A stretch of DNA of 64,000 bases from CBDBLK01 sp965243145 (GTDB lineage Bacteria; Bdellovibrionota; Bacteriovoracia; Bacteriovoracales; Bacteriovoracaceae), in the NCBI GenBank assembly GCA_965243145.1, contig CBDEUB010000002.1:2728001-2792000 (forward strand). The letters are read 5' to 3'. Below are positions 25,688-34,932 of this stretch, piece by piece. The notes beneath the pieces are model-generated. The model was given only the letters and a program-made list of their open reading frames with translations, searched no databases and had not been told where the DNA came from. A program made the translations under genes and the position numbers. Each line of letters opens with the position of its first letter. The stretch's first letter is position 1.

Positions 25688-26983
25688 CTATCCAAGGGGG
25701 TAGGGCCTTTGTGTTTCGCCGACATAGATTTGACGCGGACGGGCGATGCGGCCCGTGGGGTCTTCGCGCATTTCACGCCACTGGGCGAGCCATCCCGGTA
25801 GGCGTCCCAGGGCAAACATGACGGTGAAAAAGTTGGTGGGGACTCCCAGCGCCTTGTAGATGATGCCGGAATAAAAGTCCACATTGGGGTACAGGTGGCG
25901 GGAGATAAAGTAGTCATCGCTGCGCGCCGCTTCCTCCAATCCCCGGGCGATGTCCAGCAGGGGATCGGAGACTTTGAGGCCATCGAGCACGATATCGCAT
26001 TGGGCCTTAATAATGGTGGCGCGAGGGTCGAAGTTTTTATACACCCGATGCCCGAAACCCATCAGGCGGAAGGGGTCGTCCTTGTCTTTGGCCCGTTGAA
26101 TAAACTTCTTGTAATCCCCGCCGCTGCGGTGGATTTGCTCCAGCATTTCCAGCACTTTCTGGTTGGCCCCTCCGTGGAGTTGCCCCCACAGGGCGTAGAT
26201 GCCCGCCGCGATGGTGGCGAAGACATTGGCCTCGCTGGAACCCACGATCCTGACCGTGGAGGTGGAGCAGTTTTGCTCGTGGTCGGCGTGCAAAATAAAC
26301 AGAATGTCCAGGGCCTTGGCCACTTGGGGAGAAACTTCGATGCGGCCCTCTTCCCCAAACATGGTGTGCAACAGGTCGGCACAGTGGCCGAGTTGCGGTT
26401 GGGAGGGAAGGGGGGCCAGATTCGCCGTGCGCCGGTAGTAGTGGGCGGCGATCATTTTGGTTTGCGCCAAAAGTTGGGGAATGGCCTTATTGCGCGATTC
26501 CGTGTCCAGGGGAATGGATAAAAACTGGGGGTAAAAGGCGCTCAGCAGGGAGGTCACCGAAGAGAGCACTCCCATGGGGTGGGCATCGGTGGGAATGTGC
26601 CCCAACACTTTGGAGATGCCCTCGGGCAGGCCCGCGCTGGCGTGCTCGGCAATTTGGCGGTCGAATTGCTGGCGCTCGGCCGAGGTGGGGAGTTTGCCAA
26701 AATTGAGCAGATAGGCAACTTCGATAAAGTCGGATTTTTCCGCCAACTCTTCGATGGGGTGGCCGCGGTAGCGCAAAATACCCTTTTCTCCGTCCAGAAA
26801 AGTGATCGCCGACTGGCAAGAGGCGGTGTTGGCAAACCCGCTGTCCAGGGTGACGCAACCGCTCTGGGAGCGCAACTGGCGGATGTCAACGCCCCGCTCT
26901 CCTTCACTGCCCACGATCAGGGGGAGTTGGTAGGTTTGGCCCTCGACTTTCAGTTCTGCAAATGTTTCCCCATCGGTCTTCAC
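25688..26983 (-). CDS. gltA: Citrate synthase
   Basis: The 431 residues carry the type II citrate synthase landmarks: an N-terminal beta domain, GILRYRGHPIEELAEKS, HADHEQNCSTSTVRIVGSSEAN with the catalytic His, ALWGQLHGGANQKVLEML and the GFGHRVYKNFDPRA segment, with the catalytic Asp in NVDFYSGI. It condenses acetyl-CoA and oxaloacetate in the TCA cycle, complementing the mdh gene at 8.4 kb. Confidence 0.96.
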   Translation of the reverse strand: MKTDGETFAELKVEGQTYQLPLIVGSEGERGVDIRQLRSQSGCVTLDSGFANTASCQSAITFLDGEKGILRYRGHPIEELAEKSDFIEVAYLLNFGKLPTSAERQQFDRQIAEHASAGLPEGISKVLGHIPTDAHPMGVLSSVTSLLSAFYPQFLSIPLDTESRNKAIPQLLAQTKMIAAHYYRRTANLAPLPSQPQLGHCADLLHTMFGEEGRIEVSPQVAKALDILFILHADHEQNCSTSTVRIVGSSEANVFATIAAGIYALWGQLHGGANQKVLEMLEQIHRSGGDYKKFIQRAKDKDDPFRLMGFGHRVYKNFDPRATIIKAQCDIVLDGLKVSDPLLDIARGLEEAARSDDYFISRHLYPNVDFYSGIIYKALGVPTNFFTVMFALGRLPGWLAQWREMREDPTGRIARPRQIYVGETQRPYPLG

Positions 26984-27030
26984 CCTTTCACTATAGTCGC
27001 GGTGGGGTGGGGAAGTAAAAGGGGAGAGCG

Positions 27031-27684
27031 TTAAAGAGCTTGTGTTGAGGATTGTTGGCGGTGCCAGTCCACCAGTTCATCCCTTTGGGTGGAAGTGATG
27101 TGGCCATCGGTTGCGGCAACTTCCACCAGGGTGTCGAAATCGGTCAGGGAGATGAGGGGGAGATTCCATTGCTCTAGGCGTTGGCGGGCGGCGGGCATTT
27201 GGTAATCCACCAGGCACAGGCAACCGGCCAGGTGCAGGCCCCCCTCCTGGGCCACACGGGCCGCGGCCTTCAGGGAGTGGCCTTGGTTGACCAAGTCCTC
27301 TAGTAATACGGCGCACTCCCCCCGCTCAAAATGCCCTTCGATCTGGTTTTTTTGGCCGTGCTTTTTGGGGGTGGGCCGAATGTAGAGGAGCGGGGCCTGG
27401 GTTTGGGCCGCTACAAAGCACGCCATGGGAATACCGGCGGTGGCCAGGCCGGCCAAACTGCGGTAGCGCCAACCGCTTTGCTCTAATGTGGCCCGCAGGG
27501 CGGCGACGATTTGGCCGCGCTCCTGGGGAAAGCTCCACACCCGGCGGTTGTCGCAATAAATGGGGCCAGTCGCCCCCGAACTGTAGGTAAAGGGCCTGTG
27601 GGGAGAGAGCTGCACGCACCCCAGTTTGAGCAACAGTTGGGCCATACGGGCGGCGTCTAACAGGGGTGGCATAGGCCTGCCCAC
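27031..27684 (-). CDS. pyrE: Orotate phosphoribosyltransferase
   Basis: The 217 residues show PyrE features: FTYSSGATGPIYCDNR, LAGLATAGIPMACFVA, LLYIRPTPKKHGQKNQIEG and the PRPP loop AVLLEDLVNQGHS. It makes OMP from orotate and PRPP in pyrimidine synthesis; dihydroorotase (pyrC) is encoded at 45.4 kb. The usual STGGS part of the PRPP loop is NQGHS here, a mild deviation. The start may be ATG 27684 or ATG 27672; it overlaps the end of holA. Confidence 0.9.
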   Translation of the reverse strand: MGRPMPPLLDAARMAQLLLKLGCVQLSPHRPFTYSSGATGPIYCDNRRVWSFPQERGQIVAALRATLEQSGWRYRSLAGLATAGIPMACFVAAQTQAPLLYIRPTPKKHGQKNQIEGHFERGECAVLLEDLVNQGHSLKAAARVAQEGGLHLAGCLCLVDYQMPAARQRLEQWNLPLISLTDFDTLVEVAATDGHITSTQRDELVDWHRQQSSTQAL

Positions 27685-28613
27685 CTCCTCCTCAAAATGT
27701 CCCTCACCCGCGCCGACTTTTGTTTGGCCAAAATTTCCATGCGGCCGAAGAAGCGCAGACTGCGCAACAATTCCTCCCGCTTAAAGCGGCGGGATTGGGC
27801 CAAAATTTTTTTGTCGTATTGGTTGGGGCGGGGTTTGTTTTGCAGATAACTGGGGTCGAGCAGTTTGCCCAGGTGGGTTTGCATAAAGGCAAAAAAACTG
27901 CGCAAGGCCTCCAGGTCGCACTCGGTAGTGAGCAAGGCCTCGAAAAAGGCGCGCCACTGTCTCTCTCCCAAGAGGTCGGCCACCTTGAAGTGGTCGAGGT
28001 GGCGGGGGCCAATCACGCTGGCGACCTGTTGGGCACTGAGGGGTTCGCCCCCGGGAAAGTGGAGCGCCAACAGGTTGAGGGCGCACTTCAGTTCCCCCGC
28101 CTGGTGGGGCAGGCGATCGAGCAGTTGTTGCTCTGCCTGGGGGGCCAGGGCCAGGCCTTGGGTTCGGCACAAAAACTGGAGCAATTGAGGCCCTTCCCAA
28201 AAGCGCGGGGCCTCGATTTTCAGGGCGGTGTTGGCCTCTTTTTTGGCCAGGGCGGAGAAGCGTTTACTGTTCGCGGAAAAAAAGGCCACCACAAAGTTTG
28301 ATTCCAGGCCAGCACCGACTTCTTCGACGAGGGCCTCCCAGGCGGTTTGAATCATGCCATCGGCCTCTAAAATGACAAAGGAGCGCGCGCCGCTAAACAG
28401 GTCGAGTTCCCGCAGGTGGACTTCCGCCCAGTCGGCGGCCATGCCGCGGCCAGAAACGGTTACCCACTCCCCCCGCCTGCGGGGAATCCGGTCGAGAAAG
28501 ATTTTTTCCACAAAGGGGTCATAACAGGACACGGCGTAGAATCCTGGCCGGGTGGCCTCCACCAGGGCGGGGTGGGCCTGGAGCATCCGCCAGGGGGGGG
28601 CGCTAAAAAACAT
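27657..28613 (-). CDS. holA: DNA polymerase III delta subunit (HolA)
   Basis: Recognised from the delta-subunit order: FYAVSCYDPFVEKIFL, a central VVAFFSANSKRFSALAKKE, LLDRLPHQAGELKCALNLLAL, VIGPRHLDHFKVADLLGERQ and a basic C-terminus. It opens the sliding clamp during loading. It follows lptE with a short overlap, the same order as in E. coli (lptE-holA). I give ATG 28613, inside the lptE stop region. ATG 28586 (MLQAHPALVE) is equally possible and lies just after an eight-C tract. Confidence 0.82.
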   Translation of the reverse strand: MFFSAPPWRMLQAHPALVEATRPGFYAVSCYDPFVEKIFLDRIPRRRGEWVTVSGRGMAADWAEVHLRELDLFSGARSFVILEADGMIQTAWEALVEEVGAGLESNFVVAFFSANSKRFSALAKKEANTALKIEAPRFWEGPQLLQFLCRTQGLALAPQAEQQLLDRLPHQAGELKCALNLLALHFPGGEPLSAQQVASVIGPRHLDHFKVADLLGERQWRAFFEALLTTECDLEALRSFFAFMQTHLGKLLDPSYLQNKPRPNQYDKKILAQSRRFKREELLRSLRFFGRMEILAKQKSARVRDILRRRWAGLCHPC

Positions 28614-29271
28614 TGAGCACCAATTCCTTAAAATTGCCCGCCATGTCCTGCGCCGTATCCTCCAAACTTTTTTGCAGAAAGTAGCGGGTGGTGGTGAAAT
28701 TGACGATGCCCGGCGAATCCTCCCGCGAGGTCTCCTCCACCCGCCTTTGAAAGGCCGCACTTTGTTCCAGCAGGCGGTTAAAGACAATTTTGGGTTGGTG
28801 GGCCAAGTGGGGGCCAAGTTGGGGGGAGCGCACCAGTTCGAGTTCCGACAGGGTGGGGTTTTTGATTAGCACCAGGCGCAGGGCGACTCGGTAGGAGGTG
28901 CTGTCGGGAACCAGAAAGTGGGGGCGGCCTCCCAGGGAGGGGGCCAAATTGGTGTCGGTAAAGCGGGTGCTGGCGCGATCGAAGACATCCTGGGTGCGCT
29001 TGGGGGTTTGGATGAATCCCACCAATATGGCGTCGGCGCGGGAATCTTCCCCCGAGTACACCGTCAGTTCGGGGTACTCCTGGAAGAGTTCAAAAAAGGC
29101 CTTGGTAAAAATGCTGCTGGCCCCGGCAAAGTTGGAGTGGTTGATAAACATGGGCACCGCGATGGAGTGCACTCCGTCGCTGGCCAGGGGATTGCCGGTT
29201 TTGCGCAAACTGTAACCGGCACAACTGGCGGTGCAGAGGGCGAGGATGAGGACGAGATGGCCTTTGAGCAT
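28603..29271 (-). CDS. lptE: LptE-like LPS-assembly lipoprotein
   Basis: The signal peptide LVLILALCTASCAGYSLRK has a lipobox and the CAGYSLR start typical of LptE. This is followed by an IAVPMFINHSNFAGASSIFTKAF segment seen in LptE/RlpB relatives. LptE plugs LptD in the outer membrane and helps insert lipopolysaccharide. The neighbour holA supports the call. Length (222 residues) is a little above the usual. Confidence 0.8.
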   Translation of the reverse strand: MLKGHLVLILALCTASCAGYSLRKTGNPLASDGVHSIAVPMFINHSNFAGASSIFTKAFFELFQEYPELTVYSGEDSRADAILVGFIQTPKRTQDVFDRASTRFTDTNLAPSLGGRPHFLVPDSTSYRVALRLVLIKNPTLSELELVRSPQLGPHLAHQPKIVFNRLLEQSAAFQRRVEETSREDSPGIVNFTTTRYFLQKSLEDTAQDMAGNFKELVLNVF

Positions 29272-29377
29272 GAGTCAAGCTAAATCCCAGGGAGGGGGTT
29301 TGGCAAGGCCAGTCCCGTCGCTTTTAGTGCCAGTGGCATTGCCTAAGTTTTTTCGGGGGAAGCACAATGGAGGTGTG

Positions 29378-29956
29378 TTGAAGATCAAAGCGTTGGGGGA
29401 AGTGCTCTCCCAACAGGGGCCGTGGGTTCCCCGGCGGCCCAAGCGCAGTGGCCGGGGAGGCAAGGCCTCCCTCGACTTTTTGTCCCTGATTCAATCCTGG
29501 GACAAGGTGGTGGGCCAGCATTTGGCCGAGCGGACGGTTCCCCTCAAACTGGTGCGCGGCACTCTCACCATTCTCGCTGGCCACTCGGCCTATTCCCAGC
29601 AGTTGAGCTTTATGCAAGAGCAGATCAAGCAAAAAATCGGCGAGTGTTATCCCTCCCTCGCCCGCAAAATCGAGCGGGTCTCTTTTCAGGCCGACACCAC
29701 CTACTTTGAGGCCCAGCGGGAGGATTTGCGCAAGGCCGCCGCCCAGCGCCTGGCCCCAAAGGTATCCGGGGCGGAGGCGGCGAAAGGGAATCCCGGGGCC
29801 AGGCCCGGCCAGGCATCCCACGGTTCCTTTCATCCCTACGACCCCCGCTACCGCCGGTTGCGCCGGGAGGCGGAGCGGGAATTTGTGGACATTAAAGACG
29901 GCGAATTGAAGGAGAGTTTGGTGGCCCTCTACCTCCAGTTTGAGGGCAAAAAGTAA
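29378..29956 (+). CDS. dciA: DciA-like (DUF721) helicase-loading factor
   Basis: The domain FLSLIQSWDKVVGQHLAER, VRGTLTILAGHSAYSQQLSF and MQEQIKQKIGE matches DUF721/DciA, which loads the replicative helicase in bacteria without DnaC/DnaI. The C-terminal third is basic and low-complexity. The frame is open to 29231. GGAGG at 29369-29373 points to TTG 29378 (or GTG 29375) as start. It is divergent from lptE-holA, so two replication genes sit close together. Confidence 0.82.
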   Translation: MKIKALGEVLSQQGPWVPRRPKRSGRGGKASLDFLSLIQSWDKVVGQHLAERTVPLKLVRGTLTILAGHSAYSQQLSFMQEQIKQKIGECYPSLARKIERVSFQADTTYFEAQREDLRKAAAQRLAPKVSGAEAAKGNPGARPGQASHGSFHPYDPRYRRLRREAEREFVDIKDGELKESLVALYLQFEGKK

Positions 29957-29959
29957 CTT

Positions 29960-30568
29960 TTATTTGAACAAAAGTTCCACCTGGGCGCTGTATTTTCCCC
30001 GGCGCAAATAGCGAATGTTCAAGGATGCGCCGGGGCCGAACTGCAAGACGGCGATGGTGGAGGCCTGGCCAGAGAGGGGGCGGCCATCGCCCTCTAACAG
30101 TTGGGCCTCGGGGCAGTGGGCCTGGCGAAAGCGTTGAGCACCCTCAAAATTCAGGCAAGTTGGCCGGCCTTGCAGGTTGAGGCTCGTAGTGGTGACTGGC
30201 CCCCCGGCACGGGTGATCATTGCGGCGATCCAGGGAAATTCCAGGCAGCGCACTCCCACCCAATCGCTCCCGCCCGTCACCCACGGGGGGATTTTTCTTT
30301 GGGCCAGTTTCAAGGGTAGGCCGAGGGTGGTTTCCAAGGCGAAAAATTCCTGCAAAAAGGCCACGGTGATAAAGCGGGGAAGGGCGAAACTCTCCAGCAC
30401 TTGCTGGGGGTGGGCAAAGAGAATTGAAGTCGGCCGGCCAGAGGGATGGCCCTTGATGTGGCCCACCCTTTGACAGGCCTTTTGGGAATCCAGGGGGGCA
30501 CCCAATCCCCACACCGTGTCAGTGGGGTAGATGGTGATGTGGTGGTCGAGATTTTTAGAGGTTCGCAT
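29960..30568 (-). CDS. Sua5/YciO/YrdC-family protein
   Basis: The order TIYPTDTVWGLGAPLDS, IKGHPSGRPTSILFAHPQQV, WVGVRCLEFPW and GGPVTTTSLNLQG is that of Sua5/YrdC proteins. These make threonylcarbamoyl-AMP for the t6A modification of tRNA. The KR-GRP-type nucleotide pocket is partly preserved as HPSGRP. Whether it is the true t6A enzyme or a YciO-like relative cannot be decided here. Confidence 0.8.
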   Translation of the reverse strand: MRTSKNLDHHITIYPTDTVWGLGAPLDSQKACQRVGHIKGHPSGRPTSILFAHPQQVLESFALPRFITVAFLQEFFALETTLGLPLKLAQRKIPPWVTGGSDWVGVRCLEFPWIAAMITRAGGPVTTTSLNLQGRPTCLNFEGAQRFRQAHCPEAQLLEGDGRPLSGQASTIAVLQFGPGASLNIRYLRRGKYSAQVELLFK

Positions 30569-30868
30569 TTGGCCCAGTGTTCAACAATTTGCGGTGATAG
30601 GCCACGGCAAAGTCAAAACCTTTTATCTTGATCCTTTCGCAATCTTAATGATGCAATGGGCAATAGAGAGTTCATTTGGCCATTTTGCGGAAAATTGAAG
30701 ATACCACCGTAGATTGTCAGGATAATCTACGGTATCGCCAGAGATTTGCCAGCATTGATGGAAAAAAACTCTCGCTTTCTTTTTGAGGCCAAAGGCCTGT
30801 CTCAAACTTAAATGAAATTGTAATGCCATGAACCCAATTTCGGGTAAATATTACACAGTCGTTTTGTC
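30569..30868. other. 300-bp intergenic region with one doubtful small reading frame
   Basis: A 68-codon frame on the minus strand (30623-30829, MALQFHLSLRQAFGLKKKA) is the only candidate gene. It has no ribosome binding site or recognisable family. The rest is AT-rich and leads into the promoter of the DnaJ-domain gene. Confidence 0.4.
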
Positions 30869-30891
30869 TTGAGCAGCAAAGCATTTATACT
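30864..30891 (+). promoter_or_regulatory. Promoter of the DnaJ-domain gene
   Basis: TTGTCT (30864-30869), a 16-bp spacer and TATACT (30886-30891) lie just before the ribosome binding sites AGGAG and GGAGG of the gene at 30914. Confidence 0.6.
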
Positions 30892-30913
30892 GCCTTTTTT
30901 AGGAGTGGAGGTT

Positions 30914-31883
30914 GTGCCTTTGAGCAAGTTGTTTTTATCGCTTAAACCCGTCCTTTGGTTGGGCCTATTGGCCTGCTGGCAGATTGTGAACGCCCATGGG
31001 GTGGATAGAGATTACTATGCCGTTCTGGGGGTTGAACGGGGGGCATCCGCAGAAGAGATCAAAAAGGCCTACCGGAAAATGGCGTTGAAACACCATCCCG
31101 ACAAGAACATGGACAATCCCCGGGCGGCGGAGGAAAAATTTAAGCAGCTTCAAGAGGCCTGGCAGGTTTTGAAAGACCCCGAGAAACGGAAGGCCTACGA
31201 TCGCGCGGGCGAAAATGTCTCTGGGCAAAGTCGTCCTCGGCCTCATCAAAGCACTCAATCCCGGCAACGCCAATCCTCCGAGTTCAGGGATTTTTGGCAG
31301 CGATCGGGATGGGGTGGCCGATCCCAAATTATCTTCGATGCTTTTGAGGTTGTCCTTCCCTACCGTGGCGAGAGAGTCACTGAGGACTTTGATTATTTGG
31401 TGCGCTTTCAAAACCGATACCAGTTGGAGGCCTTGAGGCGTGTCGTTTCAAGCAGAGGATATATTATTCATTGGGATTATAATGACATCTTAAAATTTGA
31501 TAACCTATATCAAATCCAAGGCCCTCGATTTTCTCATTTTAGCTCAGGGTGGAATTGGTTTGCTCGATTTGGGAAAAATCGCAAAGTTGAGCAACCCGTA
31601 TCAGGTCGAGGCCTTTAAATATGTTTTTTCAGTTACAGGATATACGGATAGTATCTATTATCCAATCATCTTGGAATTTCGTAATCAATACCAAATTTCG
31701 GCCCTCAAATATCTCATTTCCATTGCGGGGGGTGGTATTCCCTTGGCCGAATATAGCGACATTTCATACATTGATTCCGCAAGTGCGTTGTGGTTCTTTA
31801 AGGTCAATTCGTATATTCCCGTCAAAACAGGAGTTTTGTCTCGCCGGTGCTCGGAGTTGTTAAAAGATTTTTTCGGGCATTGA
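30914..31883 (+). pseudogene. Exported DnaJ-domain protein with YQ-AL repeats, frameshifted
   Basis: A signal-like N-terminus (LSKLFLSLKPVLWLGLLACW) leads a complete J domain (DYYAVLGVERGASAEEIKKA, KHHPDKN with the HPD motif, LQEAWQVLKDPEKRKAYDR). A repeat region follows in which each unit reads like YQLEALRRVVSS. The first frame stops at 31618, but the repeats continue in another frame (YQVEAFKYVFS, YQISALKYLIS) to 31883. Removing one C near 31517 joins the two frames into one protein. Either a real frameshift or a sequence error. An exported J protein could work with a periplasmic or envelope chaperone partner; that is inference. Confidence 0.65.
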
Positions 31884-31901
31884 GTAAAAGGCAGGCCCAC
31901 G

Positions 31902-32603
31902 CTAGCGCACGGCCAGGCGGCGGGAAAAGAGAGCGCGGTTGAGGGGTTCAAAGAAGACCAGCAGGACAATCCAACAGCCGCTAAATTCCAGCAGTTCGCC
32001 CCTGCGGGTGCTATTGGCCAAGTGGACGATGGCCGCCAGGGCCAGGTAGGCGAGAATGTGGTAGTTGCGCGGGATGGGAAGGGCGATGCCGTCGCAAATT
32101 CTTTGAAGGCGAGGCCACTTGCGATAGAGCAAGGGGATGGCCAAAAAATAGCAAACCATGACGATGCTCAAAAAGAGGCCAAACACCAGTTTGTTGATTT
32201 TGGTATCGCCGAATTGCAAGTTGTGCAGGTTCATCTCCCCTTGAGAATTGTAGCGCAGGAAAAAGTCCGGGGGGCGGAAGTCGATCACACTCCCCAGGAT
32301 TCTCTGTCCCCAGGAAATTTCCTCCATAAATCCCAGGGCGAAGATCACTCCAAAACACAAGAGGCCGAGCAAAAATTTCCACTGGCGAAAGGGCCATAAA
32401 ATATAGCTGCGGTAGAAGTTCATAGCGCTGCCGACCAGAAGGCACAGGGCCGTGGCCCACTCCACGGGGCCATCTTCGCGCACCCAAACCCCTTCAAAGT
32501 AGGCCAGGTCGGTGTGGGAAAAAAAAACTCCCGCCAGTACAGTGGCGAAGATAAAGATAAAGGTGGCCTGTTCCAGGATTTTGCGGGGGTAGGAGATGGG
32601 CAT
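31902..32603 (-). CDS. Multi-pass membrane protein with MEEISWGQR motif
   Basis: Six to seven membrane helices in 233 residues. Between them lie FMEEISWGQRILGS and NSQGEMNLHNLQ, a pair of conserved acidic/His motifs I know from a widespread uncharacterised membrane family, possibly enzymatic or metal-binding. The start ATG overlaps the rpiB stop, so the two genes are coupled. No function can be assigned. Confidence 0.7.
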   Translation of the reverse strand: MPISYPRKILEQATFIFIFATVLAGVFFSHTDLAYFEGVWVREDGPVEWATALCLLVGSAMNFYRSYILWPFRQWKFLLGLLCFGVIFALGFMEEISWGQRILGSVIDFRPPDFFLRYNSQGEMNLHNLQFGDTKINKLVFGLFLSIVMVCYFLAIPLLYRKWPRLQRICDGIALPIPRNYHILAYLALAAIVHLANSTRRGELLEFSGCWIVLLVFFEPLNRALFSRRLAVR

Positions 32604-33040
32604 TAGAGTTTTTCCCCCAAGTCTTCAAATTGGGCCAGGCGCTGGGCGTGGCGTCCGCCCTCAAATTGGGCCGTCAACCAGGCGCGGGCGATAGTCAAAA
32701 TTTGTTCAGAAGATGAAAAGCGCGCGCCCAGGCACAGGAGATTGCAGTTGTTGTGTGCCACTGCCAGTTGGGCCTCCTCGGCCGTTCGGCACACAGTGGC
32801 CCGCACACCGGCGTAGCGGTTGGCGGCCATGCATACACCCGCGCCCGAGCCGCACAGGAGGATGCCTTGGCCCTCGCCCCCGTGCACCCGTTGGGCCACC
32901 GCCCGCGCATACCGGGGATAATCGCAGCGGACATGATCAAAAGTTCCGCAATCCACCACTTCCAGGGTTTGTTGCAGTTCCGCTTTGAGCGCCTCTTTGG
33001 CATCGAAGGCGGCGTGGTCACACCCTATGTAAACTACCAC
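32603..33040 (-). CDS. rpiB: Ribose 5-phosphate isomerase B
   Basis: The 145 residues contain YIGCDHAAFDAKEALK, VDCGTF, the catalytic ILLCGSGAGVCMAANR loop with its cysteine, and HNNCNLLCLGARF. It interconverts ribose 5-phosphate and ribulose 5-phosphate in the pentose phosphate pathway. It follows ahcY with a 10-bp gap and overlaps the downstream membrane-protein gene. Confidence 0.93.
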   Translation of the reverse strand: MVVYIGCDHAAFDAKEALKAELQQTLEVVDCGTFDHVRCDYPRYARAVAQRVHGGEGQGILLCGSGAGVCMAANRYAGVRATVCRTAEEAQLAVAHNNCNLLCLGARFSSSEQILTIARAWLTAQFEGGRHAQRLAQFEDLGEKL

Positions 33041-33050
33041 TGGGCCGATC

Positions 33051-34358
33051 CTAGTAGCGGTAGTGATCGAGTTTATAGGGGCCTTCCGCCTTTAGGCCTA
33101 AGTATTCGCATTGCTTGGGAGTCAGGGTGTCGATCTCCACCCCAATTTTTTCCAAGTGCAGGCGGGCGACCTTTTCGTCCAGGTGTTTGGGCAGGTAGTA
33201 CACTTGCCTTTGGTAGCGTTCCGGGTGGTTCCACAATTCGATTTGCGCCAGAACCTGGTTGGTAAAGGAGTTGGACATGACAAAGGAGGGGTGGCCAGTG
33301 GCACAGCCCAAATTGACCAGGCGGCCCTCGGCCAGCAGGATCAGGCGCGCGCCGTCCTTGCGGACATACTGGTCGACCTGGGGTTTGATATTGATATGCT
33401 GATAATTTTGTTCCAGGTGGCGCACGGCAATTTCGTTGTCGAAATGGCCGATATTGCACACGATTGCACCGTCTTTCATGGCGTCCAGGTGGGGGCCAGC
33501 GATGACATCGAGATTGCCCGTGCAGGTGACAAAAATGTCCCCCAGGGGTGCGGCCTTGTCCATGGGCATAACCTGGTACCCCTCCATCGCCGCTTGCAGG
33601 GCGCAGATGGGGTCGATTTCGGTGATGATCACCCGCCCGCCCAGGCCGCGCAGGGATTGGGCCGAACCTTTGCCCACATCACCGTATCCGGCCACCACAC
33701 ACACCTTGCCGGCGATCATCACATCGGTGGCGCGCTTGATCCCGTCGGCCAGGGATTCACGGCAGCCGTACAAATTGTCGAATTTCGACTTGGTGACCGA
33801 GTCGTTGACATTGATAGCAGGGGTGAGCAAAGTGCCCTTGTTCATCCTCTCGTAGAGCCGGTGCACGCCGGTGGTAGTCTCTTCGGTGAGGCCCCTAATA
33901 TTCTCCGCCAGGTGGGGGAAGCGGTCGAAGACCATATTGGTGAGGTCGCCCCCGTCGTCCAAAATCATGTTCAGGTATTGGCCATTGGGCCACTGGAGCG
34001 TTTGTTCAATGCACCAGTCAAATTCTTCTTGGTTCATGCCCTTCCAGGCAAAGACCGGCACACCGGTGGCGGCGATGGCGGCGGCGGCGTGGTCTTGGGT
34101 GGAGAAGATATTGCAGGAAGACCAGCGCACTTCCGCCCCCAGATCAGTCAGGGTTTCGATCAGCACTGCGGTTTGCACGGTCATGTGCAAACAGCCGGCG
34201 ATGCGGGTGTCCGCCAGGGGCCGAGTCTCGGCGTATTCCCGCCGCAGGGCCATAAGCCCCGGCATCTCCCCCTCGGCGATGGCGATTTCCTTGCGTCCCC
34301 ACTCCGCCAGGGACATATCTTTAACTTTATAGTCGTTGCCATTTTGGCCACTGTTCAC
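33051..34358 (-). CDS. ahcY: Adenosylhomocysteinase
   Basis: The 435 residues carry the SAH hydrolase landmarks: GCLHMTVQTAVLIETL, WSSCNIFSTQDHAAAAI, DDGGDLTN, the NAD loop VAGYGDVGKGSAQSLRG and GHPSFVMSNSFTNQVLAQ. It splits S-adenosylhomocysteine into homocysteine and adenosine, relieving inhibition of methyltransferases. It starts on GTG 34358, preceded by GGGAGG. A likely promoter, TTGTAA with TGCTAGAGT, lies just upstream. Confidence 0.96.
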   Translation of the reverse strand: MNSGQNGNDYKVKDMSLAEWGRKEIAIAEGEMPGLMALRREYAETRPLADTRIAGCLHMTVQTAVLIETLTDLGAEVRWSSCNIFSTQDHAAAAIAATGVPVFAWKGMNQEEFDWCIEQTLQWPNGQYLNMILDDGGDLTNMVFDRFPHLAENIRGLTEETTTGVHRLYERMNKGTLLTPAINVNDSVTKSKFDNLYGCRESLADGIKRATDVMIAGKVCVVAGYGDVGKGSAQSLRGLGGRVIITEIDPICALQAAMEGYQVMPMDKAAPLGDIFVTCTGNLDVIAGPHLDAMKDGAIVCNIGHFDNEIAVRHLEQNYQHINIKPQVDQYVRKDGARLILLAEGRLVNLGCATGHPSFVMSNSFTNQVLAQIELWNHPERYQRQVYYLPKHLDEKVARLHLEKIGVEIDTLTPKQCEYLGLKAEGPYKLDHYRY

Positions 34359-34422
34359 GACAAACCTCCCGTGTGGCCCACTCTAGCACTTTTGGCCTGG
34401 GCCTTACAAGTTAAGAATACCT

Positions 34423-34452
34423 AAAAAAAGGCCCACCGGAGAGTGGGCCTTT
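34423..34452 (-). terminator. Intrinsic terminator after the gene at 34480
   Basis: Read on the minus strand, GGCCCAC (34443-34449) and GTGGGCC (34430-34436) form a perfect 7-bp stem with a six-base loop, followed by seven T. It lies 28 bases beyond the stop of the secreted protein gene and before ahcY. Confidence 0.85.
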
Positions 34453-34479
34453 GGAATCGGCATTTTTGAAGACTGGGGA

Positions 34480-34932
34480 TTAGTACATTCTTTGGCAGCG
34501 CAAGGTACGCGTCGGCCATTGAGCTGTATTGTAGTCGTCTTCGTCCAAATTGTTGATGTCCTCAAAGGAAGTCACATCGACCCCCGTCACATTACTGGTT
34601 CGGACGAGGGTCTGGCCTCCATCCTCCAAGCTGTAGTCCAGGAGCATATTGTACCGTTGGTGGTAGAGCCTTACTCGGCCCTCGTTACACACCCCTCTCC
34701 ATCCGCGGGAATTGGGACTGGCATCGGGAGTCCAACTCATAATAGGCCTGTGATTCCAGGCCCAAACAGTCTCGCCATTTCCATTTTGAGAGAACTCGTA
34801 AAGCACACTGGCACCGGGGGCATATTCACACACATACCGCCCGGTGAGGTCGAGGCAATTGGCCATGACACCGCTCACAAAGAGCAAAGACGCCAGCGAG
34901 AGGGAGAGAAATCGAAACTTGATCAAAGACAC
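34480..34932 (-). CDS. Small secreted hypothetical protein
   Basis: A clear signal peptide (FLSLSLASLLFVSGVMA) is followed by about 125 residues with four cysteines (NCLDL, YVCEY, GVCNEG, LRCQR) and several tryptophans. This suggests a compact disulfide-bonded beta-rich periplasmic or exported protein. It has a ribosome binding site (AAGGAGG) before ATG 34932 and its own terminator. No family recognised. Confidence 0.7.
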   Translation of the reverse strand: MSLIKFRFLSLSLASLLFVSGVMANCLDLTGRYVCEYAPGASVLYEFSQNGNGETVWAWNHRPIMSWTPDASPNSRGWRGVCNEGRVRLYHQRYNMLLDYSLEDGGQTLVRTSNVTGVDVTSFEDINNLDEDDYNTAQWPTRTLRCQRMY

